The notes beneath the pieces were generated by a model. It saw only the letters and a list, made by a program, of their open reading frames with translations. It made no database searches and was not told the origin of the DNA. Of a stretch of DNA of 29,927 nucleotides, positions 13,201 through 20,246 are shown piece after piece (within the stretch, counting starts at the first letter, position 1; every line of letters begins with the position of its first letter). The position numbers and the translations under genes are program-made. The stretch lies in the NCBI GenBank assembly GCA_045586595.1, contig JAZNAQ010000012.1, forward strand, positions 1-29,927, written 5' to 3'. This DNA comes from SIG480 sp045586595. Its GTDB lineage: Bacteria > Bacillota > Clostridia > Oscillospirales > JAAYXM01.

Positions 13201-15515
13201 AGTTCAGGGTCAGTAACCTTGGATGATGCAACATTAGTTTCGTAGCCTCTCACCCGCTCTCTCCCCTGTCCATATCCTGCCCCATTGACAGCAGCGGCGT
13301 TTTGTGCTATATATGGATTAGAGGCTTCGGCCTCAATAACAGGAGATTGCACATTTTTCGTTTCGGACGTGACACGCGAGGCATCTGCATCCGCGGTTTG
13401 TGCAGCTCCTGTTCTTTTTTTCTCCATGTAGGCGCTGACTACAAACAATGTTTTTGCCTTTGTATCAGGAACAGCTTCTACTACATAATATGTACCATTT
13501 ACTGCTTTGCTGAAAACAACAGTTTGAGCTTGTCCCGCTTTGCCGTTAGGTTTTACTGTTTGATATGCTTTGGTACTTCCTCCGTGAGAAATACTGTCGT
13601 AGTTGTCAATGACGTACTGTATCCTTGCAATGTCATTAACGTCGCTCATGCTTTTGTTCGCCTTGCCGTTTTTACCATGGCGATTTATTATATGCTCAAT
13701 AATTCGCGGCTCTATCTGTGTTTTGTTGCCGCTGACCTCAATGCCAGTCAGCTCCTTTATTTTTGCGGCAGCTTGCGCAGACACGGGCTTTAGTGTGTAA
13801 CGCCCAATCTTGGCATTAGGATTATCCCGAACCGTTTCAATATAGTTGACAAGATTATCGTCAACAGCGTTTTGATATTCGTTGATTACCGCTTGCTCAA
13901 CAGGCGTGTGCTGTCTCGGGTCAGTATTGACCGCTGTGCTGTCCGTTCCCTGTGTGGGAGCGGCATTTTTTTGCCCTGTTGCCACCTCCATTACAATGTC
14001 AATGGGAGACTGAGGCTGTGTGCCGCTGTTTAACACGTCAGGAGCGTTTGTGCTTGCATTTGGGGTGCTGGGTGGTGACTGTATATCCCCCACGCTCTCA
14101 GAAACGCTCTGAGGGCCGTTTTCGCTCTTGGGCATCTGGGCGTTAAGATTGGTATTGTCTCTTGTTGCTACTTCCACGCCGGTAAAGCCTGTGCCAAGTA
14201 TCTGACCAACAAGGGCAGAGTACAGCCAGTCCGCAAGCTGCTCTTCGCTGTACTCCTCTTTTGCGGTTTGTCCGCTGTAGATGGTGCGCATAGCCGGGTC
14301 AATGGCAGCTTCCAGAAACTCCTCTGCACCCTCGGTGTTCAACACTGCCTTGAGCGCATTGGCTGTGGCGGGGTTCTTTGCGGCCTTGTCCCACAATTTA
14401 TCCGTAACACTGGACAGCTTGCTTTTGCCGTATACCTTGCCAAGACCGCCAACAAGTTTATTGAGGATTGCGCTCTTTCCGGCCTGTGCTGCGGCGTACT
14501 CAAGCTGTTTGTCAATGGTAGCCCCGGCATTGTTCGCTTCAATGGCTGCATTCCCAAAGGCCCGGGCAGCCATATTTACCATAGGTACACCAGTTGCGGC
14601 ATCTATGAGTATATCTCCGGCAGCAGCACCGGCATCAACCGCCAAACGGCCTACAGCACCAAGCCCCTCTTTGGTAGCCTCATAATCCTGTTGACTGCCG
14701 TACTGTAGAGCGTTGGCAAAGTCTGCCGCTTCCTTTGTTGCTTTTCTTTGCGCTTCATCTGCTGCGCCGTATGCATCAAGGTTTCTTTTGGCTGCATCAA
14801 GCAGGTTTTTCTCTACCCATGCATTTTCCTCGCCAAACTCGGCAACAGTCTCATTATAAGCCCTCAGACGGTTTTCGTAGTCAGCCTTTGCCTGATTATA
14901 AAGCTCTTCATTATAAGCAGACCTTGCGCCCTGTCCCGCTTCGTAAAGAAGACGCTGCCCACCTGTTGCGGCGGCTGCATTGCTCTTGAGCAGACCGGAA
15001 ATGAAGTTTGCCGCCCTGTCTTTGTCGGTAGGCTCTCCAAGCTGCTGTTTTAGCTGCTTTTCCTGTTGCCGCAAGGACTGTATTTTCTGCCCCTGTTCTG
15101 CCCCCTGCTCTGCGCTGGTAGCCAAGCCAGAAAGAGCGATTTCGTGCTCAAGCTGTGACTGAGTTTCCTCAAGCTCTTTTCTCAGTTCATCCTCTGTCTT
15201 GGGCTTGGGTTCAGAGGAAAAACGCCCGAATTTTTCTTCTCTTGCGGCATCGGTAGTAAGCCCGGAAGAAGCAGAGCTGGGAACATTCGAATGAGTATCA
15301 GGCTGCACAGACGGCTTTTTAATGCCAAGGATATCATCAATTACATCCATTGTCTGCTGCCATTTTGAAGTTTTCTGGGCTTGCTGTTCTTGTTTAATTC
15401 CTACATTCTCAGCCCGACCGGAGCTTCGGTTTGTAGGCTCAGCAAGTGGCATATATGTCGAGCCTGCACCTTTTGCGTTTGATGTGGCTGATATTCTTTC
15501 AAGAAAACTTGCCAT
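10257..15515 (-). CDS. giant internal virion (ejection-type) polyvalent protein with PBECR nuclease domain
   Basis: This is a 1752-residue protein with ATG at 15515 behind GAGGTAC. About 105-270 is long charged helix/coiled coil, followed by Ala/Gly-rich segments (285-355). A linker rich in Ser/Pro/Asn (455-540) leads to a PBECR-type (barnase-EndoU-colicin-RelE-like) RNase domain at about 565-702, with IEPRIIEHIINRHG (His608, His613) and a YYVVEAVPD strand. About 940-1260 has the LPD38 look of phage polyvalent proteins (FPFTTTPTNILIQTGKYSP at about 1153). The rest is helical. Its size, place after the tail genes and pairing with another coiled-coil virion protein fit podovirus ejection proteins. 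Domain names are pattern calls. Confidence 0.75.
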   Translation of the reverse strand: MASFLERISATSNAKGAGSTYMPLAEPTNRSSGRAENVGIKQEQQAQKTSKWQQTMDVIDDILGIKKPSVQPDTHSNVPSSASSGLTTDAAREEKFGRFSSEPKPKTEDELRKELEETQSQLEHEIALSGLATSAEQGAEQGQKIQSLRQQEKQLKQQLGEPTDKDRAANFISGLLKSNAAAATGGQRLLYEAGQGARSAYNEELYNQAKADYENRLRAYNETVAEFGEENAWVEKNLLDAAKRNLDAYGAADEAQRKATKEAADFANALQYGSQQDYEATKEGLGAVGRLAVDAGAAAGDILIDAATGVPMVNMAARAFGNAAIEANNAGATIDKQLEYAAAQAGKSAILNKLVGGLGKVYGKSKLSSVTDKLWDKAAKNPATANALKAVLNTEGAEEFLEAAIDPAMRTIYSGQTAKEEYSEEQLADWLYSALVGQILGTGFTGVEVATRDNTNLNAQMPKSENGPQSVSESVGDIQSPPSTPNASTNAPDVLNSGTQPQSPIDIVMEVATGQKNAAPTQGTDSTAVNTDPRQHTPVEQAVINEYQNAVDDNLVNYIETVRDNPNAKIGRYTLKPVSAQAAAKIKELTGIEVSGNKTQIEPRIIEHIINRHGKNGKANKSMSDVNDIARIQYVIDNYDSISHGGSTKAYQTVKPNGKAGQAQTVVFSKAVNGTYYVVEAVPDTKAKTLFVVSAYMEKKRTGAAQTADADASRVTSETKNVQSPVIEAEASNPYIAQNAAAVNGAGYGQGRERVRGYETNVASSKVTDPELAVRVERDLNTYKQLGNADTLKKAQSIMLQGLPTAQAELQKALGAAKSGAKLSPEMVPLSRLVANELTRNGDVETARQIIADVAVELTAAGQLGQAGRIMRTADPATALDSIRKALDKINTEFSQRMPNSQWMAELTAEEEQLIANTDFTQDGAFEQVYDQIARRIGAEMPVSMWNKLTELRRINMLLRPRSLIKNVVSNVPMKGLRKGAENLSAAIQRALPSELRTRGFASDEQKVIAREYYTEHEKEILEQGDRWDINSLIRKYKTVFKGKNENKLTKELSKLSDKEVENVMEGLRQLTYTALEKGDARFVRSAFVDSLSQYMAAQGINSANGITQEAVDFAMANALEATFKSANVVATALNTIKRNASPATAMALDVLFPFTTTPTNILIQTGKYSPVGLVSGVVNMVTQGANASNIDALSKGAVGSALIALGWALRSMDIITGGEDEDKDKAALDKATGNNTYSIGGKVSYDWAQPVGSLLALGAEISDAVSEQESWASAFVNALYTAGDSVLNMSLFQNVLSVLKGSGATKNIFDTIMEGGAIQLIPGLAGDIARIIDGTVRSTYTGGNVFNDAAAKMQANIPFASKNLPASINVKGEANTRGGLLERTVNTLANPANVSQGKRTAADEEIYRILEETGSKTHFPSVSPYSVEFDGEKFKMNGEERAQFQTTQGQAYYSVVDELIQNAVYKNADVDVQRKILETVRDYSLAAAKSQFLEGKDKEYTWPNKTIENASILEDPATYLAALATMKASQEKTGGTFDSNSADVFKGYITAGLNNDDLSTLSENLSSTNKESYDTLTAQFGQDEANRIFTQVQTKDIYGDQTSAVEKGSQINVIPGLSDAQKVAVLEAYTPPDKDTGKRKTAVLGYEAALNNDISFSQWTGILEELDEYDETQGNNNGQYNKAEFSGALGYGALDQLGVDMGWWNVRNLYNNAAEMTDAYNESAIEPKKPKVPSRAFRYDPKGIYKILGLG

Positions 15516-15535
15516 TGTGCGTACCTCGCTTTTGG

Positions 15536-16537
15536 TTATCTGTCTATTCTTCCACTATGCACTGCCGCATAAGCCATTTCAATTGCCTGCTGTGGATTTG
15601 TAAGGTTGTTTGCGTTATTCTGTATGTTGGATATAGTCGCAGAAAGGCCATTAGTGGCAACTTCCTTTGCTATGTCGTTCCATTCGGCAGTGACTTTCCC
15701 GCTGGGCTGCAAAGGTACATACTGGCCTCCTCCACCAACTCCAACACCGCCGCTGCCCTTGGGAAGCATACCGTCTACAAGGTCTGCAAGGGTCTTGCCG
15801 CCTGATGCTTCCCAGCCTGCGGGACGCTTGCCGGTCATAATAAAATACTGGTCTGCGGTGATGCGTCCGGTGTTGTAAGCGAGGTCGGGGTTCTGTGCCG
15901 CCCACAGCATACCCATAGCGTCTGCCTGTTCCTGCCCGTACAGCGCAGCATAGCCGGAAAAATCGCCAAACTGGGCAAGTATCTGCGCTCTCTGCAAGTC
16001 TCTTTGCTCTGCGTTGTTGCCCTCGTCATACAGTGCCTTTGCCCTGTTGAAGTCATTGTCAGCAAGGGCAGAGGCAACTGCACTCTGATACTGAGCGGTA
16101 AGATTTGCCATCTGTCGCTCGGACTCTGCCATTGCGTTGGCCTCTTCCTGTCGGAGATTGCCAAAGGCTCTCAGATACTCGTTGTTCTGAGCAAGAGCCG
16201 CCTGTGAGCCTGCCCCGGTATTTATGCCGTTGCCTACCGCCTGCTGATTGAAGTTGCGGCGATTGCGCTCATACTGTGTGGCAAGGTCATTGGCGGAAGC
16301 CTGATACTGAGGCTCTATCTTATCCTGTGCGGCCTTATAGTCGCTCATGCTCTGCTCGTATGCGCTTTTCAGCTCGTTTTCCCGCTGCGTTTTCTGAGCA
16401 TCGTACATCTGGTTGATAGCGTCCTTGCGTACTCCGGTATAGCTCCCCATAGTGGGAGTTGTGCCAGCAGCACCGGTTGCAGTGCCGGTGCTGTCAGCCT
16501 GAGTATTCTTTTTCAGAAGTTCTTCGGTAGTCGCCAT
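15536..16537 (-). CDS. coiled-coil internal virion protein
   Basis: The 333-residue protein starts at ATG 16537 behind AGGAGGAGC. A Thr/Gly/Ala-rich leader is followed by a long Gln/Ala/Asn-rich coiled coil (about 35-195: SAYEQSMSDYKAAQDK, NDLATQYERNRRNFNQQ, and similar). Then comes a small segment (ITADQYFIMTGKRPAGW), a glycine-rich linker and a short helical tail. Gln/Ala-rich coiled proteins next to a giant protein are typical of podovirus internal core/ejection pairs. It is the gene just before the 1752-residue protein. I infer that it enters the host with the DNA; no enzymatic motif is visible. Confidence 0.6.
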   Translation of the reverse strand: MATTEELLKKNTQADSTGTATGAAGTTPTMGSYTGVRKDAINQMYDAQKTQRENELKSAYEQSMSDYKAAQDKIEPQYQASANDLATQYERNRRNFNQQAVGNGINTGAGSQAALAQNNEYLRAFGNLRQEEANAMAESERQMANLTAQYQSAVASALADNDFNRAKALYDEGNNAEQRDLQRAQILAQFGDFSGYAALYGQEQADAMGMLWAAQNPDLAYNTGRITADQYFIMTGKRPAGWEASGGKTLADLVDGMLPKGSGGVGVGGGGQYVPLQPSGKVTAEWNDIAKEVATNGLSATISNIQNNANNLTNPQQAIEMAYAAVHSGRIDR

Positions 16538-16549
16538 AATAGCTCCTCC

Positions 16550-17245
16550 TTATCTCTTAGTAAGTGCTGCCCATGTCAAGGGGCCAACTATGCCGTCTCC
16601 GATGAGGCCGCTCTCAGCTTGAAACGCCATCGTAGCTATCCGGGTCAGATTGCCGAAATCTCCATCACATTCAAGACTATAGCCGTGGGCGCAAAGCAAG
16701 CCTTGCAGGGCGCTTACATCCCCGCCTACCATGCCAATTGATAATTCACGGGGCGGCCAAAAAATATCAGGGAGCGGCAATGTGCTGTTGCCGTCCTCCG
16801 CAAAGCGTAGGACGCAGTTCCACGGATAGTTCCTGTATTCTCTGATATAAAATTCTTTCCCGGTCTGGTCGCCGGGTCTGCCGCCTTTAGCTGTGCCGAA
16901 CTCGTTGATACTGGCCTCTACTTCTTTTCCGCCGCCCACATACATTGCGGTATGCCGCTCGTAGTTGAGAAGCACGTCACCGCGCTGCAAGCCCGCGCCG
17001 GTGGAGAGATTGACACTGGCGGTCACATCGGCAAAGCCGGAACGGAGAAACACGCCCCTCATATTGCCCGTGTATGTAGCCCCGTTTGTCTTGACGGGAA
17101 CGCCCGCCTGTTCCCATGCTGTAATCACGGCAGAGGAACAATCGTAGTCGCCGTATTCTCCCCAACGGTGTGTCTGGTCGTAGCCGTGGGAGTTATCTGC
17201 GGCAAGCTGCTCCATATATGCCGTTGCTTTTTCAATTATGTTCAT
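16550..17245 (-). CDS. endolysin: NlpC/P60-type peptidase with peptidoglycan-binding domain
   Basis: The 231-residue protein starts at ATG 17245 with GGAGGACTGAATT in front. The catalytic domain (about 1-148) has the cysteine peptidase signature YGDYDCSSAV (Cys36), the helper histidine in NYERHTAMYVGGG (His98) and the PGDQTGKEFYIREYRNYPW end typical of phage NlpC/P60 or Amidase_5 endolysins. Residues about 168-231 are a PG_binding_1 domain (MVGGDVSALQGLL to GIVGPLTWAAL). It cuts cell-wall peptides from inside at lysis. No signal peptide is seen, so it needs a holin; the r1t holin gene lies about 7.5 kb upstream in the head module. Confidence 0.9.
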   Translation of the reverse strand: MNIIEKATAYMEQLAADNSHGYDQTHRWGEYGDYDCSSAVITAWEQAGVPVKTNGATYTGNMRGVFLRSGFADVTASVNLSTGAGLQRGDVLLNYERHTAMYVGGGKEVEASINEFGTAKGGRPGDQTGKEFYIREYRNYPWNCVLRFAEDGNSTLPLPDIFWPPRELSIGMVGGDVSALQGLLCAHGYSLECDGDFGNLTRIATMAFQAESGLIGDGIVGPLTWAALTKR

Positions 17246-17248
17246 AAT

Positions 17249-17338
17249 TCAGTCCTCCGTCAGAAGTCCAGAATAGGTCTTGCTGTCGTCCTCGTCATCC
17301 ATTGCCCTGTATTTCGCTTGCAAGTCCAATATCTTCAT
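17249..17338 (-). CDS. possible tiny coupled ORF before the endolysin
   Basis: This is a 29-residue frame with ATG at 17338, six bases after GGAGG. It overlaps the 3' end of the 161-residue gene in another frame and ends in the endolysin ribosome binding site. The product is charged (MKILDLQAKYRAMDDEDD, ending GLLTED). The good signal and the way it bridges an otherwise empty gap support it. The overlap means the Shine-Dalgarno could be chance, and no family is recognised. Confidence 0.4.
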   Translation of the reverse strand: MKILDLQAKYRAMDDEDDSKTYSGLLTED

Positions 17339-17780
17339 ATCTGTCCTCCACATTCAGTGTATACGGGGGAAATTCGTTGTTTTCCCAGAGATTTCTTAAA
17401 ACGTGCAGCAACCCGTCCGCTGGGTTTATGTAAGTGCAGCACTCATCCACTTTCCAGATGCCACTTACTCCCAGAGACGCCACCCAATACTTTGCTCTTT
17501 TGGGGTCTTTGGTATGGCGAAGGTCGTAAATGCTACGTAGGTTGGCAGGCCGCACACCGGGGTTATCTGCCGCCCTATGTGGCATCAGTAGGGTGTAAAC
17601 TTGCCCCTCATCTTTGACAGCAACACCCGTGGGATATTCGCCTGTCTCGCTCCACTGAGGGATTTTGCTTTCCTCGTCGATTATGGCAGTCCCGTCCATA
17701 TTTGGGACTCTCTCCCCAAGGTCAAGAGCGTCTGCCTTACCCTGAGAGCGCATGGCAGCATTAATTAAAGCTTGTGTCAT
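17295..17780 (-). CDS. tail-fibre-associated protein, possible carbohydrate-binding
   Basis: This 161-residue protein begins at ATG 17780, inside the end of the preceding gene. The N-terminal ITQALINAAMRSQGKADAL-like helix and the sequence around EYPTGVAVKDEGQVYTLLMPHRAADNPGVRP resemble clostridial phage proteins placed after fibre genes. Those look like small chitinase-type carbohydrate-binding modules (aromatic and Asn-Pro-Gly positions). It has a CC pair near residue 114. A role at the tail tip is inferred from place. Confidence 0.5.
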   Translation of the reverse strand: MTQALINAAMRSQGKADALDLGERVPNMDGTAIIDEESKIPQWSETGEYPTGVAVKDEGQVYTLLMPHRAADNPGVRPANLRSIYDLRHTKDPKRAKYWVASLGVSGIWKVDECCTYINPADGLLHVLRNLWENNEFPPYTLNVEDRYEDIGLASEIQGNG

Positions 17781-18108
17781 AAGCGCTGTTCACCCCTTCC
17801 TCATAGGCTTTTTCTGCTTCACTGAGCACTTCCTCATAGGCCGCCTGTGCCGCCTCCAGCTCTGCCAGAGGCTTCCACGGACTAATCATAAGGCCGGGGA
17901 AGGTCGCTTCGACAACTTCTGCTTCATATTCAACTTCGTCAGAGATAATTTCACGCCTTGTTTTTGTCCACGCTTCGCCCTCCGGGACGAGCCTGAACCC
18001 CTCTATATAGGTCTGGCACTTCCCGTCAAAGTAGTCCGTCTCATAGGGGCGCCTCGTGCCGTCATTAGTGACGTAACACTTGTACTCGTCATCAAGATAT
18101 AGTGTCAT
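17761..18108 (-). CDS. tail-fibre-associated small protein
   Basis: This is a 115-residue protein. The frame could open at 18186, but ATG 18108 overlaps the preceding stop as TAATG and GGAGG stands ten bases before it, so this start is preferred. The sequence (MTLYLDDEYKCYVTNDGTRRPYETDYFDGKCQTYIEGFRLVPEGEAW) is a pattern I know from proteins directly downstream of fibre genes in clostridial prophages. The C-terminus is a charged coiled coil (LAELEAAQAAYEEVL). It may help fibre assembly; not proven. Confidence 0.6.
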   Translation of the reverse strand: MTLYLDDEYKCYVTNDGTRRPYETDYFDGKCQTYIEGFRLVPEGEAWTKTRREIISDEVEYEAEVVEATFPGLMISPWKPLAELEAAQAAYEEVLSEAEKAYEEGVNSAYDTSFN

Positions 18109-19328
18109 TAAGTCAAAACCTCCCATGATGTGAAGATGATTTTCGCCGTGGCCAAGTACGAGCACGCGCCGATGGCGAATCGGCATGTACCACTCGCGAG
18201 CCCCGAAATGTCAAGAGATATTGTCCGACTGGAGGCCGCATCACTCCCTTGGCGGTTCAATTCAGCGTAAGCTAAAACCGTTGATAAGTCTTCTGCAAGC
18301 GCTGCAACAACAACATAATTTTCATTTCCGCCATAAGATGAGAAATATGAGCTGACATTTATTGTGCTGTACTCCGCCGCTGAATAGCTATCTTCTGTCA
18401 CAACCCAGCAACCAGCACGGTTGTTATTGGCAAGCGAAATACTTAATTCGCTTCCTGCAATACTGTACGAACTTGGAGAGGCCATGCTCCTGAATGCGGT
18501 TGGGCCAGAAGGTGTTGTCGATATAATAAAGTCTCCGTCGGGAATGCCAGCAACACAAAGATACAAGTTGGATTTAAGCTCGACCCACGCGCCGTTGAGA
18601 TAGACCTTGCTTGGAACTTCGCTCCACGCTCCATCAACATACTGCCTCGCACCAGAGAGGTTGAGCCAGATACCATTTTTCTCAAGCGCGTTCAGCGATG
18701 CATCGCCGGTATCGCCTGTTTTGACCCAGACCTGACCGGTAGCATCACCCTTGACATAGGCCGTTGCCGCCGCAGCTTTTTCAAGTTTAGGTTTGAACAC
18801 AGCGGACGAAGCGGTCTTGCCGTTCAACACGCAGATACTCACGCTTACGTGAGTCCGAGCCGACAAGGTTACCGTTATGCTGCTACCGTAATCCGAGCCG
18901 AGAGTCCTTCCATTGTCAATATCGTAGAGGTACAGATAATAGCTGTTGCCGCTGCCGGGCTGAGCCGGACAACCGGAGAGTGTGTACGTCCCGGGCTCAA
19001 GGTACATGACTCCGGCGGTGTCGTTGTGGACTCGGTAGTACGCATTTGCCGTTGCTGTGCCGCTTACCGTGACGTGCCCCGAAGAATTGCAGGAGAATGT
19101 TATGCCGTTGGTTACAAGCGAAGCGCCGCTTGCATAAGGATACACGAGCAAGTTGGCGTTGCTGCTTCTCCGCAGCGGCTGCGTAGGCGAAAAATCCCAA
19201 CTTGTGATGGCTGTGGCAGTATTCACCCAGATGTCTCGCTCCTTGGGAGTGACCGGTGCACTTGTTCCACCAAGCACCCTGAAATTGAGGTTATCCCCGC
19301 CGCCTGATAATACGAAAGTTCCTAACAT
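18108..19328 (-). CDS. tail fibre / receptor-binding protein
   Basis: The 406-residue protein starts at ATG 19328 with GGAGGTGCTGTGAT upstream. The N-terminus (VLSGGGDNLNFRVLGGTSAPVTPKERDIWVNT, with an ITSWDFSPTQP segment after it) is a known attachment-type start in Gram-positive phages. It is followed by beta-rich, Ser/Thr/Gly-rich sequence: a carbohydrate-binding-module-like part (about 60-190) and a middle with GIWLNLSGARQYVDGAWSEV and KVYLNGAW repeats. It is separated by one base from the shaft-like gene upstream. It probably recognises the host surface. Confidence 0.65.
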   Translation of the reverse strand: MLGTFVLSGGGDNLNFRVLGGTSAPVTPKERDIWVNTATAITSWDFSPTQPLRRSSNANLLVYPYASGASLVTNGITFSCNSSGHVTVSGTATANAYYRVHNDTAGVMYLEPGTYTLSGCPAQPGSGNSYYLYLYDIDNGRTLGSDYGSSITVTLSARTHVSVSICVLNGKTASSAVFKPKLEKAAAATAYVKGDATGQVWVKTGDTGDASLNALEKNGIWLNLSGARQYVDGAWSEVPSKVYLNGAWVELKSNLYLCVAGIPDGDFIISTTPSGPTAFRSMASPSSYSIAGSELSISLANNNRAGCWVVTEDSYSAAEYSTINVSSYFSSYGGNENYVVVAALAEDLSTVLAYAELNRQGSDAASSRTISLDISGLASGTCRFAIGACSYLATAKIIFTSWEVLT

Positions 19329-19329
19329 A

Positions 19330-20235
19330 TCACAGCACCTCCAGATTACCCGTAGCGATCCATAAGTCGCCGGAGTTGTCTACCTCATATTTTTCGAGGA
19401 CAATAGTTCCGTATTTCCCCTTCATTTTGAGGCTTGCGGGCTTACTCAAGGTCGCCACCTGTGAATCGAAACCGTATGTGCCAAGCCTGATGCCTGAGAC
19501 GTTAATAATTATATCATCTGAATATTTTGAGGTAATCGCAACAACGAAGCCGGCTGGTAGTGCAGCACTGAGCGTAGCGTTGAGTGTAATGACCTTCTGT
19601 ACATTTCGGTTCGCATATTCGTCCACCACTTTCTTCTGCTGGTCAGAGGGCACGATGTCGTGCGCCGTACCCATCTTCACGAATTGAGTATTCATCACAT
19701 CATCTGCCAGCTTTTCAAGGGTGATGGCTTTATTGGCTATTTTCGCCTCAGTAACTGCGCCATCGGCTATTTTCTGCCCTGTCACAGAACCATCTCTGTA
19801 CTTCGTATAAGGAATTGTGTTGTCATCCAATGCTCTGCCGGGGATGACTTTATTGGGAAGGTCCTCCGTCTGCACAGTTTTAGCATCTTCAGAAAGCAGC
19901 TCTCTTGTGATGCTGCCCTTCTTGTGCTTCTCCGTGCCGATAGTGCCATCTTCTATCTTTTCTCCGTCAAGGCTTATAATCTTGTCGCCGGGAACGCTGT
20001 TGTCGTTCAGCCGTTCACCGTCAATGCCATCGCCGGGAGTAACACCCTGCGCTGCTGCTTCTATGTCACTCTCTATCTGCGGAATAAGCAGCTTATTTAT
20101 GTAGTTTTGTATATCCTGACTTGCTGCGTCAAAGGCTGCTTTCAGCTCTTCGGCGCTCATACCGCCAACGTCGTTGGGGTAAGTGTCGAGCTTCGAAATA
20201 TAAGCTAAGTCTTTTTCCAGTAACGGAAGTCCCAT
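19330..20235 (-). CDS. tail fibre shaft-like protein
   Basis: This 301-residue protein starts at ATG 20235 behind GGAGGGAG. After a helical N-terminus (YISKLDTYPNDVGGMSAEELKAAFD), residues about 75-185 are short repeats of the kind G-x-I-x3-K-I-x-D-G-x-I/V (GEKIEDGTIGTEKHKKG, DGSVTGQKIADGAVTEAKI). These give triple-stranded fibre shafts. The last 110 residues are beta-rich (VVAITSKYSDDIIINV). It is probably the trimeric fibre that joins the tail to the receptor-binding protein encoded next. Confidence 0.65.
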   Translation of the reverse strand: MGLPLLEKDLAYISKLDTYPNDVGGMSAEELKAAFDAASQDIQNYINKLLIPQIESDIEAAAQGVTPGDGIDGERLNDNSVPGDKIISLDGEKIEDGTIGTEKHKKGSITRELLSEDAKTVQTEDLPNKVIPGRALDDNTIPYTKYRDGSVTGQKIADGAVTEAKIANKAITLEKLADDVMNTQFVKMGTAHDIVPSDQQKKVVDEYANRNVQKVITLNATLSAALPAGFVVAITSKYSDDIIINVSGIRLGTYGFDSQVATLSKPASLKMKGKYGTIVLEKYEVDNSGDLWIATGNLEVL

Positions 20236-20246
20236 TAACTCCCTCC

